From Cladopsammia gracilis (lineage: Eukaryota; Cnidaria; Anthozoa; Scleractinia; Dendrophylliidae), in the NCBI GenBank assembly GCA_022457155.1, contig JAJGOT010000016.1:1687501-1751500 (forward strand): a DNA stretch of 64,000 nt. Direction: 5' to 3'. How positions within the stretch are numbered: the stretch's first letter is position 1; each line of letters starts with the position of its first letter. The notes beneath the pieces are model-generated. The model searched no databases and was not told where the DNA came from. It saw only the letters and a list, made by a program, of their open reading frames with translations. Of this stretch, positions 54,910 through 64,000 are shown piece by piece. The position numbers and the translations under genes are program-made.

Positions 54910-55588
54910 AGTAAGTTGAAATAATAATGATAATGTACACACGCACATTACTAAAACACATTTATTAAACAAGACGAAAGTGGCAGAAATTAGCCTTTGA
55001 GCTGGTGCTTATACGGTAAGATTCTGAATATAAGCCCTCTCGTAAAAAGCTGATATTTTTGCTATGTTCAGAGTTTAAACTGTGCCTTTCAACTGATAGC
55101 CGAATCCTTTTTGAAACGCAAAATATCCTCCAATAACAAGCTCCCTTAAAAATTACCCACAAAATATTCCCTTGAACGAATATAAGCCCAGGACTTTTAT
55201 TCGGAATTTTTCGGCAACTTTGATCTTGAATCTTGAGGCAGGTCATAAAACGAGTGTACACCGTTTTTATCTCAAGTTACCTTGATAGTTAGTTGGGTCT
55301 TAGTTGTTTACGAGCAAGACACAGCAAATTTTGCCAGAATATTTATCTGGTTATTATATGCTTATATATATTATTTTGAATCAAAATTAACTCTTAAATG
55401 ACAAACTCTAGAAGCCCGCTTGTTAACTTGATTTGCGTGCCTGAAGCCATATGCTTATCAACTACAGTTACATGGTTTCTCTGTTGGAGCAATTGAGATT
55501 AACACTTGCGTGTAGATTGTCAGATTTTGCAGTAAAATATAACAGGTAAATATAATACAAAACGTTCATAATTTTATCGTCTGTATCA
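54910..55588. other. 3' flank of GPCR copy 4
   Basis: Matches 48640-49318 (unit B) and 42320-42950 (unit A) block by block. No independent gene. Confidence 0.55.
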
Positions 55589-56464
55589 TCACCGGGGTGG
55601 TAAGACTCGAACAGGAAGATTGGCTGCAACTTGGTTTGTCTGACATCGAAAAAATAAAAGCAGAGCCCTTTTGAATTCTGGCATTCGGATTGCGTACAAA
55701 ATGGGATTTACGAGAGAGTTTGCATAAAATAAAACAACCAGAGCATAATTTAAACGAAGAGACCCTGATTCAGAGAGGGAACGAAAACTGTCGGAAGTTA
55801 AATGAAGAAAAGTGCATATAACATATGGTAACCACACCAATAAAGATAACAATGTCATGATGAACAATGTAACAGTCAGTTTTCTCTCTCTATTGGCTGC
55901 ACCATGGAGATGGTGATTCCTTTCCCAATGAAATTTCACAGCTATGAACGTGTAAGAAACACAAATAACGAATAGACAGATTGAATTAAATGAAATCCAG
56001 AAGTACAAATAATTTGCTCTCACTATAAAGCGAACGCTTGAGATCAATGCAGCCACTACCCAGACAACGGCAATTACTGTCCCATAGATCCATTTTTCGA
56101 TCACTCGATGTCGAAACGGACGAAACGTCGCGTGCAGCTGTTTTAAAGAAATCGCAGCGATGGTTGTTAGAGAACAAACGGGAAACAATTGTTCTAAAGC
56201 ATAGTGTTCTATAACATCGTACTTCCAGAGATCACATGACCATCCAAAAAATATGAAGAGCATTAACTCTGAAAATCCTCCCGTTAGCATATCTGCAACT
56301 GCCAAGTTGATAACCAAGGACATTCCACGCTTGCGCAGAGTTCGTATTCTCATAAAAACAATTATTGTTACGGCATTGAATGTTACTATTGCAACACACT
56401 CAGTCATTAATAATGCAAGCCAGACAGAGCACTCAGATCTAGATAAAACCATCTTCTTTGGCAA
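55589..56464 (-). CDS. Class A (rhodopsin-like) GPCR, copy 4
   Basis: 291 residues, start MPKKMVLSRSECSVWLALLM. It lacks a few residues in the TM2-TM3 loop compared with copies 2-3. LAVADML, KQL instead of DRY, VWLPY, NSLVNPILY and tail VLPPR are all present. A splice acceptor (tctccgcag) lies about 15 nt upstream of the ATG. Its flanks pair it with copy 1: the segment 59566-60836 repeats 38840-40120. Confidence 0.93.
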   Translation of the reverse strand: MPKKMVLSRSECSVWLALLMTECVAIVTFNAVTIIVFMRIRTLRKRGMSLVINLAVADMLTGGFSELMLFIFFGWSCDLWKYDVIEHYALEQLFPVCSLTTIAAISLKQLHATFRPFRHRVIEKWIYGTVIAVVWVVAALISSVRFIVRANYLYFWISFNSICLFVICVSYTFIAVKFHWERNHHLHGAANRERKLTVTLFIMTLLSLLVWLPYVICTFLHLTSDSFRSLSESGSLRLNYALVVLFYANSLVNPILYAIRMPEFKRALLLFFRCQTNQVAANLPVRVLPPR

Positions 56465-56479
56465 ATAGCAATCGATTAT

Positions 56480-57050
56480 CTGCGGAGAAAAAAAACAAGA
56501 GTTTATTTCAAGATGTTGTCAGTTTTCCTTCCTCAAAAATCAATTGTCAGGAGGATAAGAAACTTTGCATATTAATACTAGCCATCATTAGAAACATTTT
56601 AAGAATTACAGGCATTCTATAGATGCCCTGTGTCAGAACATAAAGCGACACTTATAATTCTTTCTATATTACTGAAGGCCTGTCTTCAATAATGTATTAA
56701 AATTAATCCCTCCCAGAATCGAACCTGACCACCGATGGGTGGTCGAACCAGTTCATTCGAACCAGTCCGCCATCCGGTATAAACAAAGGCTCCTATGAGC
56801 CAACTCGTGAATACGAAACAACCTTCTGACCCTCCCCTCTCATACACTTTTTGCTCCCCGATTCCCCCCCCCCCCCCCCCTCCGACTAACTGCCCTCAGG
56901 TCTCCAATGATGATATCGATTACGTTCAAAGGCTCTTATGAGCCAACTCGTGAATACGAAACAACCTTCGGACCCTCCCTCTCCTACGCGTTTTGCACAA
57001 CCGACCCCCATCCCCCACCGCCCCCACCTCCCCAAATATCTACATCAATT
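56480..57050. other. 5' flank of GPCR copy 4 with C-rich repeats
   Basis: 56708-56720 has a B-box-like GGTTCGATTCT (minus). 56790-57010 holds two copies of the 8300-type repeat (GAGCCAACTCGTGAATACGA) and a C run at 56865-56880. Confidence 0.5.
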
Positions 57051-57180
57051 AATTAATCAATCAATCAATCATCTTTATTGAAACACGTTATCCCATTCAT
57101 AAAAATGCTCTTCCTGAGAGCCGTGCAAAATTCATGCAATAAAAAACTAAATTACAAATGTGAGATAAATGATTTCAGAA
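57050..57180 (-). mobile_element. LINE/SINE 3' tail
   Basis: (AATC)n tract followed by ATCTTTATTGAAACACG on the plus strand. Read on the minus strand this is a 3' UTR ending in an (ATTG)n tail. Confidence 0.45.
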
Positions 57181-57239
57181 TTTTTTTTATTTTTTAAGAA
57201 TGAACTAGTGAGCAGCACGTCAGCGATCTCTTAGAGTTG

Positions 57240-57321
57240 TAAAACGATTTATTTTGTCCTACGCGTTTCGTGTGACTAACGCACTCTTCGTCAGGGAGTT
57301 TTACAATACAACATAAGTGGC

Positions 57322-57365
<44 letters not shown>

Positions 57366-57425
57366 ACATAAGAGACTAAAACAAATTCTACATTACATAA
57401 AACCGCACATACTAGAGCGGATTTG
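57240..57425 (-). mobile_element. Penelope-like terminal repeat remnant
   Basis: Holds a hammerhead-like motif at 57261-57294 and a (TA)n microsatellite of about 19 repeats (57325-57362). Confidence 0.5.
57261..57294 (-). ncRNA. Hammerhead ribozyme-like motif
   Basis: CTGACGA, stem II closed by GTG/CAC, GAAA and palindromic CGCG. Core matches the consensus. Confidence 0.5.
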
Positions 57426-57429
57426 CGTG

Positions 57430-58500
57430 TAGGAAACAGGCGAGGGTGTGCAAGGCGCGACATATTTCGTGAGTGGGAGCTATTTTTTTTTCAGCCTCAG
57501 TATACGGTCTTGGTCCAAACAAATTATGTGTTGAGTTTCTTAGATTGTAGGAATACATAGAGTTTGTACTCCAACCCCCCACCCTCCCATCCCTCCAACG
57601 CCGTGTTCATCGGTAAGGCAGGTGACTATTACCTACCGCATTTGGAACGGGCATATGCGAAAGCCTTATGCACTGGTCAGCGGACGTACACGAAAAGTTT
57701 CATATTTGTCCCCGTCTGCCATAACTCGTTCATGACGCGTTAAAAAAGAAGGATTTTTTCTGAAATAATTAGTGAGTATTTTATTTTTTAACAGCATCCG
57801 TTCTTTTACGAAACGAAGAAAAGGGAACAAAAGCATTAATGACCGTGCTGATGATACACGTCCACGGTGTAAATTAATTGTTTTGTCTTAACTTTCAATT
57901 TTGGCTTGTCTTAGATCGATCATTCTGTTTAAATTGGTCATTTTGGTGGAAGCAAATAATGGATTGAGGCAATTTCATGTTGGTAAAATAATGTTAGCTT
58001 CGACCGTGCCCGAGTTATTATAATCGTCACAAAATTAAAGTCTGAGTCACGTTTTCTTTATCAGCTCTATGTTTCTCATAGGTTTTTCTATTCTAATTTG
58101 CTTGACGCCTAAAACAAAACAAGGATTTGTTTCACTCAAATAATTTATATTTACTTTGTGAGCAGCATGCGCTTATTCTAGAAAAGATAATTTGTATATA
58201 GTCGAACGAAGTAAGATCCACTTTAGAGGTTTTTTATTCAAGAAAAACTAAATTAAATTTCCTTCCCTCCCGATGTGAGTACTTTAGTGAGACAGACTGG
58301 CGATATCCTTTAGCTTTGGTGTCAATTTAATGAAAATTAAACGACTATAAAGTAACATATGACTACATTAATTACCCCCATCGAATGATAAATCGTAGCA
58401 AAAACAACTATGTGGCTGGTAATAGTTCGATATTTTGACGTGCTTGATTTATGGGTTACCACGACGCCAGACAAGCTAATCGTCAGTTAATTAAAACATA
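57430..58500. other. AT-rich stretch with no recognised feature
   Basis: Probably inside the long 5'-UTR intron or 5' flank of GPCR copy 4. A GGTAAGGCAGGTGAC block at 57612-57630 echoes 8750-8765. Nothing else recognised. Confidence 0.35.
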
Positions 58501-58561
58501 TTTTGCAATTGAGTATAGTAAGGTCTTATAAAAGCTGCGAGGCACGCAAGCGCCAAAAACG

Positions 58562-58692
58562 TGTGTCATGCGTCGTGCGTCGTGGGTCGTGCGTCGTGCG
58601 TCGTGCGTCGTGCGTCGTGCGTCGTGCGTCGTGCGTCGTGCGTCGTGCGTCGTGCGTCGTGCGTCGTGCGTCGTGCGTCGTGCGTCGTGGCC
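58562..58692 (+). repeat. 7-bp tandem repeat (GTGCGTC)n, about 18 units
   Basis: Near-perfect heptamer array with CpG in every unit. Open in three frames (SCVVRRA repeats), which is an artefact. Confidence 0.93.
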
Positions 58693-58899
58693 AAGCCTCC
58701 AGTCATTTCACACTTGACACCGAACTGTCAACATCACGTGCATCCTCTCGCCAATGGAGAACCAATACCGGCGCGAAATTCAAATTTGGCAAGCTAAAAT
58801 ATTATATTCATGCTAAAAGGCGCATAAATTCAAATAACGTTTTTAGTTTTATTTTCGTGAAAGATAAATCCGGCTATACAAGATTGAACTGGTGAAGGA

Positions 58900-59560
58900 A
58901 GAATTAGACCTATTTTTTGGGGCAACGGCCTTCCACCGTGTTGCTCGCAGTGTCGCAGTGTTGCTCGCCGTTGAAGCAGTGATGGTGTGACAAAGAGGGG
59001 GCGGAGCTATCCCTTTTATAGCGCGGGTCCTTGTTTAAGTAAAATCACTAATGTGTCAAGAAGATTGAGCAATTCTGCTTCTGGTGGACACTTACAAAGT
59101 TACTTAGTCTTAAAAAATATATTTACAATTCAAATTTAAGAAGTTATAAAACTGAAATATAAAATAATTACATTATAAAATAAAGCTAACTATTTGAAAC
59201 TAAAATGACCGTCACTAAAAAAGAAATTGAAATTGAACAAATGCCCAGTTTAAAATATGTCTGTGTTTCCTGTTGCTACTAATGGCTTTGACTTATATAA
59301 TAACAAAATGCTAGAATTGAACGGTGGTATAGGATACCCTTCACTGTGGGTTTATCACAGCAGTTGAAATTGAACAAATGCCCAGTCTAAACTGTCTGTG
59401 CTTCCTGTTCTGTTCACGAAAAAATACTATATAATACATGTTTCCTTAAGTTATCACCTGCCTTGATGTATAAAGTGAAGTTTTACTGAATATCGTATGT
59501 TACACTACATGTATGCGTTTGGTGTATGAAGCTAATAGATCAAAAGCATTCTTTTTCCCG
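58900..59560. other. AT-rich stretch with no recognised feature
   Basis: A GTGTTGCTCGC pair at 58940-58975 and two copies of AATTGAACAAATGCCCAGT (59233, 59368) show small local duplications. No gene. Confidence 0.4.
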
Positions 59561-59565
59561 TTACA

Positions 59566-60836
59566 CATATATAAGCATTAAATGTACTTTTTGTTGTAGA
59601 ATAATTTAAACCTTATATAAAGTGTAAAAGACGGTGAAGATTTGACCATTAACAATACGCATTTTTAATATCTCATATGCATGTATTGTAGGCGATCTCA
59701 GCTCATTCTGGCTTCCTCCAAAAGCAATTCTTCAATATTTTTTATTCCAGTATAGGTAAAATGGTTTTGATCGTTAAAGCCTGCAGTAAATGTTTGTTTT
59801 CAAATTCCAAGAAGTCATTGTGACACGTAATCTTTAATGTCGCATATACATGTCCATTATGTATTTTAGGTCATCTTGGCAAAGAAAACGTTCTGTCTTC
59901 CTCCTAAATTTATTCTTAAATATTTATTATTCCATTAATTAGTGAGATGGTATATTTCGTTTCGTAAAAGTCTACAGTAAACGCTTATTTGGAAATTCAA
60001 AAGGTCATTGATTTTAGTCACCAAAGATAATAATGCTATACAATTGAAAGGGTGGAATAAGATCTCCCCTCACTGTCTTATCACAGCAGAAGAAGGTGAT
60101 TGCGTAAAAACAAGCCATATTGCTGTGCAATGCTTCTTGTGAATAGCAGCTATTGTACTGTTCGAGAGTGAATCTCAGTAACAAGCCCAATCTAGCTAAG
60201 TCCTCGGATTGAGGACTTTATTTAAAATATCTCTTTAAAAATAAATTTGATTTCTATTCTTTTTAGGACTTGTGAGGCCCGTTTCTCCAAAGTCTCCGGA
60301 AAGCCGTTTTATGTGTGCAATGCTTACATTAAAAATTTAGATTTTGTTTTTGTTTTTCAACGCTAGCATTAAACTTCTTAAGTTGACGAAGCAATTCGGA
60401 TTGATTTGCCGTCCAAAATCTACGCTACCATTCTATAGATTCTGAGCAGATTTTGAAATATAGCTACATGCCCGAAAAGTTATCGGAACTTTCGCGAAAT
60501 GGGCCCCTTATTCCAAATTACAAACAGCATGGCCTGAAAGGTTTTTCATGTCGAAGACGATTTTGTTTTTCTGGACAGTTGTATTTTTTACGCATATACA
60601 AACAAGTTGGACCTTGATATAAATTATTAAACCTAGACACAGACAACACAAACTACAAAGCCACTACAAAGAGGCAAATTAAAAGAACTAAAAAACGGCC
60701 ATAACCCTGTATAATCGAAAAAACAAATCGTGTTGCTTATTACAAACCATTTTTTCTTCATCAGTATGATCATATTTCTACTGGTATTTAAGCTAAACTT
60801 GATTCCTTAAAAGTGAAAACGCTTACCTATGTACTG
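59566..60836 (-). repeat. Segmental duplicate B of 38840-40120, ended by a retrotransposon
   Basis: Matches 38840-40120 until TATGTACTG, where the Bel/Pao LTR begins. Carries the minus-strand donor AG|GTAAGCG at 60827/60826, the likely 5'-exon end of GPCR copy 4. Confidence 0.85.
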
Positions 60837-61332
60837 TGTCGGGAAATATCACACTCGCTGACGATCAAGTTGGACTGTAAAACCTTCTTTATTTCCCACG
60901 TTCGTTTTACGATCTACAATACAAGTTTACTCGTCGACTACGTTCTACTATCCGATCACAATTAAGTCTATCTCTATCTTTTAGTAAACAAAGTTCTAAT
61001 GTTTCATGCACGCAATACGCGCATAAATTATTACAATCCCTTCAATTACAAAGCATTCATTCATTACAATTAATAAATATCTCGATCATCACTAGACCTT
61101 CCGTGTGTGCGCGATGATGTAATTGTTCAAAGGAACCGAAAGTGTTTCTGGGATACGTTCCCATGTGTATTGTCCTTTCTGAGAAGCCATTTTTGTTTGA
61201 GATTTCTTCATTTGATGTTCATCCTGTTAATCCTTCGGAATCCTTGTAATCTGTAGAATTAGAGAGCTGTAATCTTCGAACTTGAGCCTAAAACAGTGGA
61301 ATAATATACAGTCCGGAATAAACTTTTGTACA
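60837..61332 (+). mobile_element. 5' LTR of a Bel/Pao retrotransposon
   Basis: Starts TGTCGGGAAATATC and ends TTTTGTACA (TG…CA ends), 496 bp. The left border is fixed by comparison with the duplicate at 38840-40120, whose uninterrupted sequence reads TATGTACTGGGTCTCC. The probable 5-bp target duplication is TACTG (60832-60836). The 3' LTR is outside the window, so LTR identity cannot be checked. Confidence 0.85.
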
Positions 61333-61350
61333 TGGTCCTTCCTGAGCCGG
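61333..61350 (+). other. Primer-binding site
   Basis: TGGTCCTTCCTGAGCCGG directly follows the LTR. Its complement ends …CCGGCTC-AGGAAGG-A-CCA, the layout of a tRNA T-stem, acceptor strand, discriminator and CCA; it resembles tRNA-Tyr. Primes minus-strand synthesis. Confidence 0.75.
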
Positions 61351-61443
61351 ATTGATGCCGATTGAAACGAGTCTTGCCAACGAGTGGTGAGTGAAATCTG
61401 AGTTGAATTTCTGCGTTATTTCGCAAATTTCATCGAGGCAAAA

Positions 61444-63096
61444 ATGGCAGAAGAACTTTCTAGAAAGCGAAGAACGCGTGGAGGTCACAGGTCCACCGCA
61501 ACCCGTATCATTTCGTCTGCGATCGAAGTCCTCACTGGAGACGTGTCGGAAATCGCCAAGCACGCGGTTAAGTTGAATCAACAAAGGGCAAGCCTTCTGG
61601 AGAAACGGACCACTCTTCGACAACTCGACGCGGAAATTCTTGCCCTTGTGGATGAAGAAGAAATCGAAGAGGAAATAGAGCGAGCTGATTTGGTCGAGGA
61701 AAATATCCAACTGGCTATCGCTAACATAGATCACGTCCTGTCATCAGATGCAAACACAAATACTGTTGTTGTTTCTAATCTTCCCGCGCAACCGAACGTA
61801 TCAGCAAGCACGTCGACAGAAGGTCACAACGAGAATGGTTCGTCGCCTCCAAGTGCTTCAGGTCACAACGAGAATGGTTCGTCGCCTCCAAGTGCTTCAG
61901 GTCACAACGAGAATGGTTCGTCGCCTCCAAGTGTTTCAGGTTACAACGAGAATGGTTCTTCGCCTCCGAGAGCTTCTGTAGCGGATTCTTCAGCGCCTAC
62001 ACCGAGAAAAACACAAGTCAAACTGCCGAAGTTGGAACTGAAGAAATTCGACGGCGATCATAGTAAGTGGATTTCCTTTTGGGACACCTTTGAAGCTTCA
62101 GTACATAAAAACGAAAACCTCTCTGCCATTGACAAGTTTAATTACTTGATTTCGCGCCTCGAACGGTCAGCAGCTGAAGCAATTTCGGGTTTGACTCTAA
62201 CAGCATCGAATTATGATGAGGCAATAGAAATTCTGAAGGGTAGATTCGGTAATAAGCAGCAAATTGTCAATCGTCATATGGAGATTTTGCTGAACCTTGA
62301 CACTGTAACATCTCATCAAAACATGAGGAGCTTACGGAAGCTCTATGACACTGTTGAATCAAATGTCAGAAGCCTAAAGTCACTAGGAGTTCCTCGCGAA
62401 TCATACGGTGGGTTACTTTCGTCCATTTTGATGAATAAGCTACCGCAGGAATTTCGTCTTGTTATTACTAGAGAAATGGGGGACGAGGACTGGCAACTGG
62501 ATCATCTGCTCGGGATCTTTAAGAGGGAACTGGAAGCAAGAGAAAGAGCCGGAGCACCCCCTGTGAATGAAAATCAGTTTTCGCCTCCTAAGCCTCCTAA
62601 TAGGAACAAAAGGGATCCAGGGACAACATTCAACCTTTTTAGTGGCAATGGTAATGGTCCCACCTGCACCTACTGTAAAGGAAACCACCCATCAAAGGAT
62701 TGCACAACAGTAACCAATGTGCAAGCTCGTAAGGATCTTTTGAAGAAGTATGGAAGATGTTTTGCGTGCCTTCGAAAGGATCACATAAGCCGCAACTGTC
62801 CATCCAAGTCCAAATGTCACAAATGTAATGGCAAGCACCACAATAGTATCTGTCAAGGTGATTTAAACCCAGTGCCACCCACCTACCCTGCACCTACAGT
62901 TTCTACACCAGTTCCAGAACAGCAAGGTTTAACAGTGCAACCAGGTACCAATTCTGTTGTCTGTTCACGTACTCAAATTCTTCGACACCAGTGTTACTTC
63001 AAACCGCTCAGGCTATTGTTTACAACCCCCAGCGACCAGAGTGCAAGGTCAAGGCTAGAATCATCCTGGACACTGGTAGCCAGCGCACCTATTTGA
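61444..63096 (+). CDS. Bel/Pao Gag-like polyprotein part
   Basis: Structural (nucleocapsid) portion of a Bel/Pao LTR retrotransposon. From the ATG: an acidic N-terminal helical region, four in-frame copies of the 13-residue GHNENGSSPPSAS (61822-61977), a DUF1759 domain at about residues 194-340 (KLELKKFDGDHSKW start), and three zinc knuckles at about 408-420 (CTYCKGNHPSKDC), 439-452 and 458-470. Typical Bel/Pao elements continue in the same frame into protease and RT; here the frame ends at 63096 while protease lies in the -1 frame. The break is at about 62945-62985. This copy is therefore probably defective. Confidence 0.92.
   Translation: MAEELSRKRRTRGGHRSTATRIISSAIEVLTGDVSEIAKHAVKLNQQRASLLEKRTTLRQLDAEILALVDEEEIEEEIERADLVEENIQLAIANIDHVLSSDANTNTVVVSNLPAQPNVSASTSTEGHNENGSSPPSASGHNENGSSPPSASGHNENGSSPPSVSGYNENGSSPPRASVADSSAPTPRKTQVKLPKLELKKFDGDHSKWISFWDTFEASVHKNENLSAIDKFNYLISRLERSAAEAISGLTLTASNYDEAIEILKGRFGNKQQIVNRHMEILLNLDTVTSHQNMRSLRKLYDTVESNVRSLKSLGVPRESYGGLLSSILMNKLPQEFRLVITREMGDEDWQLDHLLGIFKRELEARERAGAPPVNENQFSPPKPPNRNKRDPGTTFNLFSGNGNGPTCTYCKGNHPSKDCTTVTNVQARKDLLKKYGRCFACLRKDHISRNCPSKSKCHKCNGKHHNSICQGDLNPVPPTYPAPTVSTPVPEQQGLTVQPGTNSVVCSRTQILRHQCYFKPLRLLFTTPSDQSARSRLESSWTLVASAPI
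61822..61977 (+). repeat. 39-bp in-frame repeat within Gag, four units
   Basis: Three nearly identical units and one diverged, each encoding 13 residues. The multiple-of-3 length keeps Gag open. Confidence 0.95.
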
Positions 63097-64000
63097 CAGA
63101 CAACTTGAAGAACATTCTTCAATTGCCAGTGTTAGAGAGGAAACAAGTCTCAATTAAGACATTTGGATCCAAGGATGAAAGATTGGAATTCATGGAAGTT
63201 GCAGCACTGGGGATCGAGCTGACAGGGGGTCCCAACCTGTCGTTGTCGGCTTTGGCTGTACCTCTGATATGTCAACCATTGCAGGGTCAGTCTGTTGAGC
63301 AAGTGGTGAACGGCAATGACTCCTTTGCAGGTCTAAGACTAGCTGATTATTGTACTGAAGGGGAAACTCTCAATGTTGACATTTTGGTCGGTTCAGACTA
63401 TTATTGGAATCTTGTGACTGGTCATACCATTCGAGGAACTCAAGGTCCCACAGCTATTCACACTAAACTGGGATGGGTACTATCAGGCCCTGTTTGTTGC
63501 GGAGATCCAGGATGTCAGCAGAGTAGCAATCTTGTCACAACCCACGTATTGAAATGTGCCACTGGTGAAGTTCCCTATGAAGGTCTGGAGGGAGAGTTAA
63601 AGAAATTCTGGGACTTAGAGTCTCTGGGTATCAAGACTCCAAGCATCCATGAAGAGTTCTTAGAGAAGCTGACGCATAGAGGAGACCACTATCAAGTTAA
63701 CCTCCCGTGGAAGGCTACACACCCACCACTTCCTGATAATTACGAGTTAAGTCAGCGAAGGTTAAGCAGTTTGTTGAGTCGACTTCGCAAGGAACCCGAC
63801 ATCCTAAAGGAGTATGACAGTGTCATTAGAGATCAAATCGATAGAGGAATTGTCGAAGTTGTTGACAAGGAGTCAAGGCCAGAGTCTAACCGCATACATT
63901 ACATCCCTCATCATGCTGTAATCAGGAGGGACAAGTCCACTACAAAGTTAAGAGTTGTTTATGACGCCTCGGCGAAGTCAAATGGAGCTTCATTGAATGA
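62970..64000 (+). CDS. Bel/Pao protease and start of reverse transcriptase (partial)
   Basis: Open to the window end in the -1 frame relative to Gag. An aspartic-protease active site DTG lies at 63069-63077 (ILDTGSQRTYL), followed by DUF1758-type sequence (DILVGSDYYW, LGWVLSGP). RT begins with the Bel/Pao block RVVYDASAK at about 63951. The remaining RT, RNase H and integrase would lie beyond 64000. No stop codon is seen within the frame from 62829 on. Confidence 0.9.

Noticed and set aside
58503..58895. 130-codon frame with SCVVRRA repeats
   Set aside because: Artefact of the heptamer array.
62829..63096. Programmed -1 frameshift between Gag and protease
   Set aside because: No convincing slippery heptamer in the overlap, and Bel/Pao elements normally use one frame; kept only as a finding to check.

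Overview
The window is nuclear DNA of an animal, most likely an anthozoan cnidarian (a stony coral or close relative). The evidence is AT-rich DNA, one intact gene split into 23 small exons with GT/AG introns, class A GPCR duplicates, a Bel/Pao retrotransposon, Penelope-type hammerhead-ribozyme motifs and a very dense population of short inverted-repeat (MITE-like) elements. Species cannot be fixed from the sequence alone.

Layout. (1) 1-5.3 kb: repeats, a LINE 3' tail, a 17-bp tandem array and possibly the last exon of an upstream gene. (2) 5325-30282 (+): a complete dihydroxy-acid dehydratase (IlvD/Edd family) gene. I reconstructed it as 23 exons, 1731 nt, 576 codons plus stop, every junction in phase, with all three Fe-S cysteines. 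Animals are generally held to lack branched-chain amino-acid synthesis, so this is the most interesting gene here. (3) Inside its intron 19 sits a single-exon BTB-BACK-PHR gene (23417-24751, +). Its 3' end has been amplified into a 79-bp tandem array, and its 5' flank is duplicated 3 kb downstream. (4) 30.3-34.9 kb: palindromic and TIR elements, a 26-bp tandem array, and a LINE reverse-transcriptase fragment split by a MITE. (5) 35-61 kb (-): four related rhodopsin-like GPCR copies, three intact (35161-36054, 49319-50200, 55589-56464) and one pseudogene (42954-43832), carried on duplicated segments. These segments share minisatellites, tRNA-derived repeats and probable 5'-exon/intron structure, and comparing them gives clean empty sites for several mobile elements. 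(6) 60837-64000 (+): a Bel/Pao LTR retrotransposon (LTR, primer-binding site, Gag-like ORF, protease and the start of RT), cut by the window end. It is inserted about 10 nt from a predicted splice donor of the last GPCR copy.

Working together: the dehydratase and BTB genes share a locus by nesting rather than by evident function. The GPCR cluster expanded by segmental duplication. Most remaining DNA is mobile elements, several nested up to three deep. Exon boundaries come from reading splice consensus and family conservation, not from transcripts; family assignments come from recognised motifs, not from a database search.
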